Positions 1 through 7,000 of a DNA stretch of 7,995 nt are shown here, piece after piece. Source of the stretch: Bacteroidales bacterium. Lineage in GTDB: Bacteria; Bacteroidota; Bacteroidia; Bacteroidales; JAADJA01. The DNA is taken from positions 1 through 7,995 of the forward strand of contig JAOZLR010000065.1 of NCBI GenBank assembly GCA_029934735.1, read 5' to 3'. The position numbers and the translations under genes were made by a program. Each line of letters begins with the position of its first letter. Position 1 is the first letter of the stretch. The notes under the pieces were generated by a model. It saw only the letters and a list, made by a program, of their open reading frames with translations, did not search any database and was not told where the DNA came from.

Positions 1-86
1 TTGGCGGCTTAGGCAAGTATAAAAAGAATTCGGCTCATACCTATTTTATTCACGTCGATACAAGAGGCTACAAAGCAAGGTGGTAA
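1..86 (+). CDS. C-terminal fragment of an M15-type (D-Ala-D-Ala carboxypeptidase-like) peptidase
   Basis: The 5' end lies outside the window. The first full codon is at base 3 and the stop is TAA at 84-86. The 27 visible residues end in HTYFIHVDTRGYKARW. The H-V-D followed by RGY-x-ARW is the closing signature I recognise from peptidase M15 / YcbK-like murein peptidases, where the histidine is a zinc ligand next to the end of the domain. By family knowledge such enzymes cut peptidoglycan peptide cross-links in the periplasm, or act as phage endolysins. The gene converges on the minus-strand NTF2-like gene, with only 19 bases between the two stop codons. The fragment is too short to tell a cellular enzyme from a prophage lysin, and nothing else in the window suggests a prophage. 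Confidence 0.7.
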   Translation, partial: GGLGKYKKNSAHTYFIHVDTRGYKARW

Positions 87-105
87 TCTGAATAGAAATA
101 ATAAT

Positions 106-597
106 TTATTCCTCTACCTCTTTTTTTTCATTCTGCTCCTTTTTGATAACATCGACTACTTCTTTGAACTTATCATTCGGTACCGGCAATGAGAGCACAT
201 AATGTTTGAGCTTCCAGCCGTTATCGCCCTTTTGCAGAACTCCTGAGCCTCTTAAAGTTGTCTTCCCTGAATCCAGCAATTCATTAAACCAGGCAGATAT
301 TCCATCTTCCGACAGATAAATGTTTCTGCTTATGGCAGTGAAACTCCAGGCTTTACCCTTGTCGAAATAGGGTTTAGACCATTCAAAAAACTGTTGTTTT
401 GTCCATATTTCCGTTTCATCAGTACCAATATAGACACCATCATCTGCAATAAAATTGAAATATGCTTTTTGGTTGGCTTCTGCAGCAGCCTTATGCCAGT
501 TGTCAATAAGGCTTGAGATTTGGGTCTTTTCGCTATCCTGGGCAAATATGCCGGTTGAAAAAACAAAAACAGCAGCAATAAAAATATATTTAATCAT
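106..597 (-). CDS. Exported NTF2/SnoaL-like (DUF4440-type) domain protein
   Basis: This is a 163-residue protein starting at the ATG at 597-595. A longer reading from 621 is possible, but the 597 start gives a normal signal peptide (MIK, then a hydrophobic run to FSTGIFAQ). It also makes an ATGA overlap with the stop of the upstream SDR gene, so translational coupling favours it. Cleavage is likely near residues 19-20. The mature part (about 22-145) has the layout of SnoaL-like NTF2-fold proteins: an opening helix with ISSLIDNWHKAA, then a DDGVYIGTDETE segment, W-T-K-Q-Q-F, the PYFDKGKAW stretch, AWFNELLDSG and a closing GWKLKHYVLSLPVP strand. A charged, lysine- and glutamate-rich tail ends the protein. 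Such domains bind small hydrophobic ligands or act as small enzymes, and no specific substrate can be read here. The location is probably periplasmic. It is co-transcribed with the SDR. Confidence 0.8.
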   Translation of the reverse strand: MIKYIFIAAVFVFSTGIFAQDSEKTQISSLIDNWHKAAAEANQKAYFNFIADDGVYIGTDETEIWTKQQFFEWSKPYFDKGKAWSFTAISRNIYLSEDGISAWFNELLDSGKTTLRGSGVLQKGDNGWKLKHYVLSLPVPNDKFKEVVDVIKKEQNEKKEVEE

Positions 598-1409
598 TTT
601 ACCATCTTTTGAATTAAACAATCAATCCATCTCTGTGGCAAAGAGGATATTATCATAATTGTTTTGTTTCGGTTGATTTGGTAAATATTTTTTGGTCTGG
701 GTTCCATAATAGCCTTTTTTACCAGCATTGCCACTTTTGCAGGTTCAATCATTTTGCCTACATCCTTTTGTGCCCTTTCGATAAACTTTTTCAGATACTT
801 CTTATATTTACTTTTCTCTGCCGGAACTTCAGGGGAATTCATCTCTTTGATAAGATCTGTTTTTATGGCACCAGAACGAATCAATATAAGGTCGATACCA
901 AAAAGCCCGAGTTCCTGCCTCATAGATGTGCTGAAAGCTTCAAGAGCAATTTTTGACACAGGATATGGCTGAAATAATGTTGGAAACCTTACACCATGAC
1001 TGCTGATTTGTATAACCCTGCCGCGGGTTTTAATCAGGTGTTCCAAAAATACGCTTATCGTCAATACAGGGCCGTAAGTATTGATTTTTAAGATTTTGTC
1101 AAGCATTTTTTCAGTCATTTCCGAAACAGGCTGGAACATAAAAATTCCGGCATTGTTAATTATGTATCTGACTGTAATTCCCAAATCATCAAGTTGCCTT
1201 TTTGCTTTTTTGATAGACTCTTCGGAGCTCACATCCATCTTAAGCCCAATAATTGCTGAATCGGAACTGTAAATTTTGGTAATCTCATCATTTATGTCAG
1301 TTGCTATGATATAATCCAGGCCGGGAATGGTTTTCGACATCTCCACAAGCGCTTTTCCCAACCCTTGTACAGCACCCGTTATCAGAATAGCATTTTTGGT
1401 TTCTCCCAT
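594..1409 (-). CDS. Short-chain dehydrogenase/reductase (SDR), classical type
   Basis: This 271-residue protein is of normal classical SDR length. It shows the Rossmann cofactor motif TGAVQGLG (11-18), an aspartate ending the second strand (D38, which in this family usually means NAD(H) rather than NADP(H)), D59-V60 for adenine binding, NNAG (85-88), N110 of the catalytic tetrad, the serine pair S136/S137, and YPVSK with Y149 and K153. The usual PG after strand 6 is SG here (S179-G180), followed by AIKT. It therefore looks like an active cytoplasmic NAD-dependent oxidoreductase. The substrate cannot be predicted, and the basic C-terminal region (201-271) is the part that would shape specificity. 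It is the first gene of a two-gene operon: its TGA stop overlaps the ATG of the NTF2-like gene by four bases. A candidate -7 element lies 21 bases upstream of its start. Confidence 0.9.
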   Translation of the reverse strand: MGETKNAILITGAVQGLGKALVEMSKTIPGLDYIIATDINDEITKIYSSDSAIIGLKMDVSSEESIKKAKRQLDDLGITVRYIINNAGIFMFQPVSEMTEKMLDKILKINTYGPVLTISVFLEHLIKTRGRVIQISSHGVRFPTLFQPYPVSKIALEAFSTSMRQELGLFGIDLILIRSGAIKTDLIKEMNSPEVPAEKSKYKKYLKKFIERAQKDVGKMIEPAKVAMLVKKAIMEPRPKNIYQINRNKTIMIISSLPQRWIDCLIQKMVK

Positions 1410-1429
1410 AATTTAAGAATAACACACAA

Positions 1430-1437
1430 CAAAGATA
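1430..1437 (-). promoter_or_regulatory. Putative Bacteroidota promoter (-7 box) for the SDR operon
   Basis: The minus strand reads TATCTTTG, a full match to the Bacteroidota primary-sigma consensus TAnnTTTG, 20 bases before the SDR start codon. No convincing TTTG/TTG is seen about 20 bases further upstream, so the -33 part is weak. This would give a short leader of roughly 15 bases. Confidence 0.45.
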
Positions 1438-1439
1438 AA

Positions 1440-1458
1440 CAGCTTTTTGGTTAAGCTG
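1440..1458. repeat. Perfect 6-bp inverted repeat, possible operator or weak terminator
   Basis: CAGCTT (1440-1445) and AAGCTG (1453-1458) flank a 7-base spacer. The repeat sits immediately upstream of the candidate -7 box of the SDR operon, where the -7/-33 spacer would be, so it could be a regulator-binding site. Read on the minus strand it is followed by TTTATCTTTGTT, so it could instead be a weak terminator for the TlpA-like gene. The sequence does not decide between these. Confidence 0.3.
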
Positions 1459-1526
1459 TAATATATTTATTCCGAAGTTAAATCCGAATAGCAATGCGAA
1501 ACTTTTTATGATAATATCAACCACAT

Positions 1527-2033
1527 CTATTCGTCAGCAATTGCCATAGATTCTTCAACCTTTTCGCATATCATTTCATCAATGGAAGGGCAATAACCCA
1601 GAAACTTACAGTAGGGTTGAGCCTGTTTATCGAAAAGAATTGTAAATGGTACTGTAGGGATACTCATTGCTCTTTTGAAGTTCCCGTTTTTGTCGATATA
1701 TACTTCAAATTCAATGTCGTGCCCATAAACAAAAGGCCGGATATAATCTAAGTTGCCAATATTGTCAACACATACTGCAACTATTCTGACTCCCTTATCC
1801 TTTAAATTTTCAATGTAAACATCGTTTAAATCCATAAGCTCCTTACAACAATTGTCATCATAGGTTTTCCAGAATACCATTATCATTGGAACAGAGTCTT
1901 TCCCGATATTCAAGGTTGATATTTTTGTTCCCTCCAGTGTGTAGAGATCAACATCGGGTAGATTATTTTGTGATTGCGAAAGACTGATTAAAAACATCAG
2001 TACTGTTGCTGCTGTTAAAAAAGATGTTTTCAT
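1527..2033 (-). CDS. Exported TlpA-like thioredoxin-fold protein lacking the CxxC nucleophile
   Basis: This is a 168-residue protein with an N-terminal signal peptide (MKTSF, then hydrophobic to about residue 21) and no lipobox cysteine. The rest follows the TlpA/ResA/AhpC-type thioredoxin fold: LPDVDLYTLEGTKIS (25-39) as the entry hairpin, PMIMVFWKTYDDNCCKEL (49-66) as the active-site strand and helix, VRIVAVCVDN (82-91), and a cis-proline loop IPTVPFTILFD (P129). In the usual FWATWCPPCR pattern the first cysteine aligns with D59 and the second with C62, and an extra C63 follows. The resolving-position cysteine is therefore kept while the nucleophile is gone. Further cysteines are C88, C142, C148 and C156. 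It is unlikely to be a normal disulfide reductase. A chaperone-like, binding or unusual single-cysteine role is possible. It has its own promoter. Confidence 0.8.
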   Translation of the reverse strand: MKTSFLTAATVLMFLISLSQSQNNLPDVDLYTLEGTKISTLNIGKDSVPMIMVFWKTYDDNCCKELMDLNDVYIENLKDKGVRIVAVCVDNIGNLDYIRPFVYGHDIEFEVYIDKNGNFKRAMSIPTVPFTILFDKQAQPYCKFLGYCPSIDEMICEKVEESMAIADE

Positions 2034-2077
2034 TGTAGTAGGTTTTAGTTAATAAAGTATTTCAAAGAGCTCTTCAG

Positions 2078-2109
2078 CAAAGATACAACATTAAAAAGCA
2101 AAATGCAAG
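2078..2109 (-). promoter_or_regulatory. Bacteroidota promoter for the TlpA-like gene
   Basis: The minus strand shows TATCTTTG (2085-2078), matching TAnnTTTG. It is preceded by CTTG (2109-2106) with a 20-base spacer, which fits the -33 TTG element. The -7 box ends 44 bases before the start codon at 2033. This is the best-formed promoter in the window. Confidence 0.6.
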
Positions 2110-2115
2110 CTAAAT

Positions 2116-2146
2116 GTTTAAACGCACGGTTTCATCGTGTAAACGC
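2116..2146. repeat. Direct repeat TAAACGC spaced 21 bp, within an imperfect dyad, upstream of a promoter
   Basis: TAAACGC occurs at 2119-2125 and again at 2140-2146, 21 bases apart (two helical turns), just upstream of the -33 box of the TlpA-like gene. The same stretch can form a bulged dyad: GTTTA (2116-2120) with TAAAC (2140-2144), and CACG (2125-2128) with CGTG (2136-2139). It may be an activator-binding site, but chance is possible in so short a sequence. Confidence 0.25.
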
Positions 2147-2189
2147 CGGGGTTTATTTATTATTCGTATTGAGAATAATAGTTTCAAAC

Positions 2190-2222
2190 AAAAAAAGCGA
2201 TGCTCTTTCGGGCATCGCTTTT
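2190..2222 (-). terminator. Strong intrinsic terminator of the Omp28-like gene
   Basis: GCGATGC (2197-2203) pairs with GCATCGC (2212-2218), extended by AAAA/TTTT on the outside and by a C-G and a wobble pair inside. On the minus strand the hairpin is followed by seven T residues, and it begins 20 bases after the TAA stop at 2243-2245. The flanking A and T runs would let it act on the plus strand as well. Confidence 0.85.
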
Positions 2223-2242
2223 CAATTTTTAAGAATAATATA

Positions 2243-3883
2243 TTAGTTCACTGAGATTTTCTTTGTCAAAAGATTATCTCCAATTTTCAGACTTACAAAA
2301 TAGATTCCCGACCTTAAATTACGTGCATCTACTTTTATTGAGTGTGAACCCGTATTTAGTACTCCCGGTTCTGAGCTGTAAACAATCTTTCCGGTGATAT
2401 CATAAATATTAAGTTCTACATTATCGTTTGACTCCATTGTGAAGTTAACATTTGTGAAGTTTTCAAACGGATTTGGGAAGATGTTAAAAGCATCTTTAGT
2501 GTTAAATATTTCCACATCAGTACCTAAGACACCAAACTGTACAAGTTCGTTACTTTCATTAAAATCGGAATTAAAAATGATCTCTGTTCCGCCACCACCA
2601 GTTAACCTGTAAAATCCTGCACCGGTAAGTCCGTCACCTCCTGCATCATTTATCACAAAAGTATAACATCCGTCTTCAGTAATGAAAAGGGTGTCTTTGA
2701 TGAAAGAATTTGGAGTTGAATATGGTCCGCCACTATACAAAATCTGACCTTCGGAATCTTTGCATTCCCAGGTAATCTCCTGAGGATTATCATCAAGCTT
2801 TATGAAGAGGAAAACATCCGGTACTACCTGAGCCGCTATGGTAAAAGTACTGGCAATGGTATCGTTTGAAGTGTCTTCATCATCATTTCCATTTGGATCA
2901 GTAACATAGATTACCAAATCGTTTTCATCCTGAATATCGAATGAAAGTGGAGGTAACTGCACATCTTCGGTTGTCTGAAATGAAAGATCGCCTGTCCACT
3001 CATAAGTTTCAGAAGCATCACCGTTAACTACATAATTGATATTTAAAGATGTTAAATTCTGTGCTCCTTCATTTGCAATTGTTACAACAGGTGCAACTTC
3101 TCCAGCACAATTAGCTACCGGAACCATATCCATTGTCTGGATTGATGCGTTATTATTTGTTAGAGGAATTATATCCAATACAGCAACTTTTGTTGCCTGA
3201 AGAATCTCTTTGGTAGAAGTATTCTGGATAAAGGCTATAAACTCACAATTTTCAAGATTCCAACCAGAATTCATGCTAAAATTCAGGGTAACGGTTTGCA
3301 ATGGATTAGAAGAAAAATCAACAGGAGTACCGTTTGCATTTGGGACAAATAATCGTGTAACAAAATTATATGTGCTGCTTCCATAAACAAGACCGGATTC
3401 ATTAACAGCGAGATGAGCTACTAAATTTGAGCCGGTATAGGGTTCAACATTTTCAAGAGTTAGTACAACTGTATAGTCAAGACCATCCGCCATCCCGTTC
3501 AGAAGAACAGTAAAATCTGATTGTATTGCCATTCGTTGGTTATATTTAGAAACAAATGAATTATAAGTTCCTGAACCACCACCAAGAACACTAAGCACTC
3601 CGTCAAAATATGAGTTTGGAATTCCACTTATACCATAGTAGCTTAATCGGGCCGCGGCGTACTGATTTGGGAAACCACCGGAGGAAGAAGAAGTGTGATG
3701 TTCTAATACGGCAACATCATAACCGTTTGCTATCATATCGTCAGCTGCTGCTGCTGCGTAAGGACAGTAACTTCACCAGGTAGCAGTGCCAATCTCAATA
3801 ACAACATTTTCTCGTGGAACCGATTGCGAAAATGCAACAGTTGCAACAAGAGCAACAATAAAAGAAAGAATTAGTTTTTTCAT
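2243..3883 (-). CDS. Candidate selenoprotein: exported Omp28-like thioredoxin-fold protein with T9SS sorting domain
   Basis: The full-length reading is 546 residues from the ATG at 3883-3881 to the TAA at 2243, through an in-frame TGA at codon 37. Residues 1-20 are a clear signal peptide (MKKLILSF, hydrophobic core, AFSQ). Next comes a thioredoxin-type domain of the Omp28-related family: VVIEIGTATW, then U37-S-Y-C40, P-Y-A5-DDM, IANGYDVAVLEHH (51-63), and a cis-Pro loop GISGIP (P89) followed by YFDG. In Cys-containing relatives, as I recall them, this motif is GTWCxYCPGA. The TGA therefore replaces the nucleophilic cysteine, while C40 and the cis-proline are kept. Downstream are a CARDB-like beta region (about 241-350), a CUB-like domain with C374 and C406 (about 355-460), and a T9SS type A sorting domain with IFPNP (468-472) ending KKISVN. 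The likely role is thiol/selenol redox chemistry at the cell surface. A standard gene call would give only residues 50-546, without export signal or active site. The alternative is a nonsense mutation or a sequencing error. Confidence 0.75.
3725..3771 (-). promoter_or_regulatory. Bacterial SECIS-like hairpin just downstream of the in-frame UGA
   Basis: The fold was done by hand, numbering bases after the UGA. Pairs are 2-4 with 46-48, 6-10 with 39-43 (one G-U), 13-14 with 36-37, 15-16 with 33-34, and an upper stem CAGC (20-23) with GCUG (28-31), closing a four-base loop AGCA (24-27). That is 16 pairs with small internal loops. The loop starts 24 bases after the UGA and has G in its second position, which agrees with the bacterial SECIS rules I know: loop 16-37 bases away and a G in the first two loop positions. 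The fold lies within the coding sequence, as bacterial SECIS elements do. The alanine run made of GCA codons helps form it, so chance is not excluded. Confidence 0.5.
3773..3775 (-). other. In-frame UGA, proposed selenocysteine codon (Sec37)
   Basis: TGA on the minus strand is codon 37, counted from the ATG at 3883, with no shift of frame on either side. It is preceded by TGG (Trp) and followed by AGT-TAC-TGT, giving W-U-S-Y-C, a UxxC redox motif. Reassignment of UGA to Trp or Gly throughout the genome is unlikely, because the SDR gene ends in TGA in the coupled ATGA arrangement and the family position is cysteine. Confidence 0.65.
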
Positions 3884-3923
3884 AAAAATAGATATTTAAG
3901 TTAGAATTAAACAGTAAAAAACG

Positions 3924-3931
3924 CAAATATA
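3924..3931 (-). promoter_or_regulatory. Putative promoter (-7 box) of the candidate selenoprotein gene
   Basis: The minus strand reads TATATTTG, a full match to TAnnTTTG, 40 bases before the start codon at 3883. The region upstream is so AT-rich that no distinct -33 box can be picked. Its placement supports the start at 3883, and hence reading through the TGA, rather than the internal ATG at 3736. Confidence 0.5.
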
Positions 3932-4048
3932 CAAAAATCTGAATATGTAATTAATTTTTTTTAATTTAAATTGAATCTAAAAAAGTCAAAGCCGGCTCTT
4001 TTGGGTTTTTACAATTAGCCTGAAGAGATGTTAATGCGATAGTTAAAT

Positions 4049-4083
4049 AAGACCTGACTGATTTTCAGAACCAGCCAGGTCTT
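4049..4083 (-). terminator. Intrinsic terminator after the C25 peptidase gene
   Basis: AAGACCTG (4049-4056) pairs with CAGGTCTT (4076-4083). After one mismatch, CTG pairs with CAG inside, leaving an 11-base loop. It begins 6 bases after the TAA at 4090-4092. On the minus strand it is followed by ATTTAACT rather than a long T run, so strength is uncertain. Together with the promoter at 3924-3931 it separates the peptidase from the Omp28-like gene. Confidence 0.6.
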
Positions 4084-4089
4084 AACTAT

Positions 4090-7000
4090 TTATTGAACAA
4101 TTATCTTTTTAACAATTGAATAATTATCATTTTCAATATGCAGATAATATAATCCGCCTTCAACATCAATGTTAACGTTTAGTGAATTATTGTTAATGAG
4201 TTTAACATTGTCGCTACTGTAGACTGATTTTCCAAGAGAATTTAATATCCTGATATTTACAGGATCAACAATTTCTGTATCTATTTTAATTGTAAAAATC
4301 CCTGAGTTCGGATTTGGAAAGATGCTAACCTTTGAACTAATCAGGTTGTCATCAATACCAAGACATTTGATTGTCAGTAACATTTCATCTGTTGTAGCTT
4401 CGCAGACACCATTTCCAGCGGCTGTCAGTGTTAATATCACCTCTTCCGCATTAATATCATTGGGCCCCGGAGTGTAAACAGGATTCACTGTTACCACATT
4501 GTCAAATGCTCCGTCACCTGATGTTTCCCATATTATTGAAGAATAATTGTCAGAAATGGCATCAGTAATTTCAAATGTTTCACCTTCACAAATATCATAG
4601 TCTTCTCCGGCATAAGCTTCGGGAGCCGCTATTACAGTCAGGTAAACAGAATCAACTTTTGAACCGCAAGGAGCAAATCCGTTGGCAGTTAAAACAAGAG
4701 TTACCTCACCGTTTTCAATGTCTCCTTCACCTGCAATATATTCAGGATTTATCATTGAATTGTCATTGAAAGTTCCATCACCGGTAGTTGTCCATACAAC
4801 TGATTCGTAGTTTTCGGCAAAAGCATTTTCAGGAATAAAAAGATTACTGCAAGCTTCAGTATTATCTCCGGCATCAGCTATAGGAGCATAATGCAACGAC
4901 AGAGTTAAATCATCACTTGAAGATTGCCCTGATGCTGTCGCAGCAAGAGTAAGAACGACTGAACCATTCTGATAATCTTCATCTCCCGGAGTATAAACTG
5001 TTCCAGGGTCTGTGACATCGGCGAAAGTTCCTGTTCCCGTTGTAGTCCATTCAAAGGTTGCTGACGGAGAACCAAATCCCTCGCAATTAAATGTGTCATC
5101 TTCACAAAGGGAAGCATCTTCACCGGCAAAAGCTGTAACAGTAACAGGATCGGGTAAATTAATCATATCAACCCATCCGCAGTCACTGCCTGCTACAGTA
5201 TTTGCACTTTTAACATATGTCCACTTAAAAGTATGCTCTCCAGGAGTTACACTATAAGTGACTTGTGTCCAGTCTATTTCACCAGACCATTGGGCTTTTA
5301 CTGTATTGTCGATATAAAACTTCAGCTTATCATAATTTTGCTGAGACGAAACTTTGTAATAGAATGAAATAATGCCATCATCGCCAACAAGATAATCTAT
5401 GGAAAGAGTTGTTGATTCTCCATCGCCTATATCTCCTGTTTTTACACAATATGTACCTTCATAGGGTGTTTCTTCCGAAACCAGCCAATCAGCATCACCA
5501 CTGGTTTGCCAGTCATACATAGTCATATCGCCGGTTTCCCAGTCTTCGGATGCAAAACCGATATTTTGAGAATAGACATTTTCAACAATAAATCCAAGCG
5601 ATTGAGCTTTATACTGTAGCAGATAGGCTGTGCCATTGGGTGCCTCTTCACTGGCAGTAACAGTAAACTCGGCTGTTTTTGTTGTCCCGGTAGCAATTAC
5701 ATTAAGATCGTATGTATTGTTCTCCATCGCGATAAATGGGGATGTTGGTGTAAGCAAACCGCTTGTCATTAAAGCAAATGATGAACCATTGTTTGTTGTT
5801 TCTACCTTTACAATTGCAGTTTCACCCGGGTCGAGCCTTCCATTGTTGTTTCCATCTGAATCATCAATAGTGAAATTACCTATTTCGAGAGCAGGAGATT
5901 TAGCCTCAATACTAAATTGTGCTACCCAACTGTCTGTTCCATCAGTTGAAGTTAATGTAAACAGAACAGTATGAAGATCAGGGATGTCGTTGTGTACGTA
6001 CCAGGCAAAACCATTTTCGATAGTTACTATTGACCCTGCTGCCATATTTCCAACGTCTTCACTGTCATCTGTTATTGATACATAAGGATCATCGGAACTC
6101 AGTGTGACTAAAACATTGTCAGCCTGCTCAACACCTATATTTTTTAATGTAACAGTAAGTAAGATATTTTCATCCGGATTCATATCTCCGTTTGTCAAAA
6201 CACCTTCATCAGTTATTTCGTATGAATCTTTAACAATGTATGGGCCGGTAGGAGGAAGTATTTCAACCTGAGATTCATAGCGATAGTAGTTTTGTTTTGT
6301 GACTGTAACGATTATTGAATTTTCTGGTTGCAAAGTAGGAATAGGAATTGCAATTTGCGAACCTGTACCTTCTCCGGTTGCAATTATTTCACCGTTAACA
6401 GTTAATGCGATTAGTGAGCCTTCATCTGCTGTAATCTCAAAAGAGGTTAAGCCTGCATAAAGGACTGGATCGTGTGTTACTGACAAATATTGAGGAACTT
6501 CTGAATAAACAGAAAGGAATGCGTCCCCGAACATATGGAAAAGATTGTAAGTGACCTCTTTATTACTAGTATTATACGGCCAGCTTGATTGCTGTAGGAA
6601 ATATTTACCGGCAGCATTTGCAAAAGCAGGGTAAACGCCTCTTGAATCTGGGGTCGTTCCGTAAGTTGGCAGAAAGTCGGGCCACATATTATCATAGCAA
6701 CCCCACACATAAGTGTCGTTTACAAAAGAATAAGAAACTTCAGAAGCAGCAACAATTCCAAGTGCTCCGGCATTATTGCCACCTGATGTATGCTGATAGA
6801 ATTTTTCCGCAAAACAATCGCTTGATAGGTTATATTTTCCTGTCAGGCAATTAATAGACCAGATAAATGTTAAATCAGTATTATTAAGACTGTTGATATT
6901 ACTACTTGTAAAGGAAGGTTCTCCCCAGCCTTGTTCATAACCGTGGTCGCGGTGCTGCAACATAAATGAGCCACTATTAAGTGCATTAACCACATCGCCG

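Noticed and set aside
90..111. AT-rich dyad between the convergent M15 and NTF2-like genes, as a bidirectional terminator
   Set aside because: The 7-bp stem has one G-C pair and one wobble and no T run clearly set apart from the AT-rich background. Too weak to call.
1297..1524. Possible 75-residue minus-strand gene upstream of and overlapping the SDR start
   Set aside because: Its second half is the SDR coding sequence read in another frame, and its first half is the SDR promoter region. The product has no recognisable domain.
3773..3775. Genome-wide UGA reassignment to Trp or Gly
   Set aside because: The SDR gene ends in TGA within a coupled ATGA junction, no other long gene here has an internal TGA, and the family residue at this site is Cys.
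3737..3883. Omp28-like gene as a plain pseudogene broken by a nonsense mutation
   Set aside because: Not excluded, but less likely. There is a single TGA, no frameshift, an intact 546-codon frame, a promoter and terminator in place, and the stop is exactly at the catalytic cysteine position.
3990..3997. AGCCGGCT palindrome upstream of the Omp28-like gene
   Set aside because: An 8-bp self-complementary site with no loop and no second copy is not enough to call an operator or terminator.
5630..5974. 114-residue plus-strand open frame within the C25 gene
   Set aside because: It is antisense to a well-supported coding region, with low-complexity Val/Ser-rich sequence and no promoter or domain. 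It is a shadow frame.
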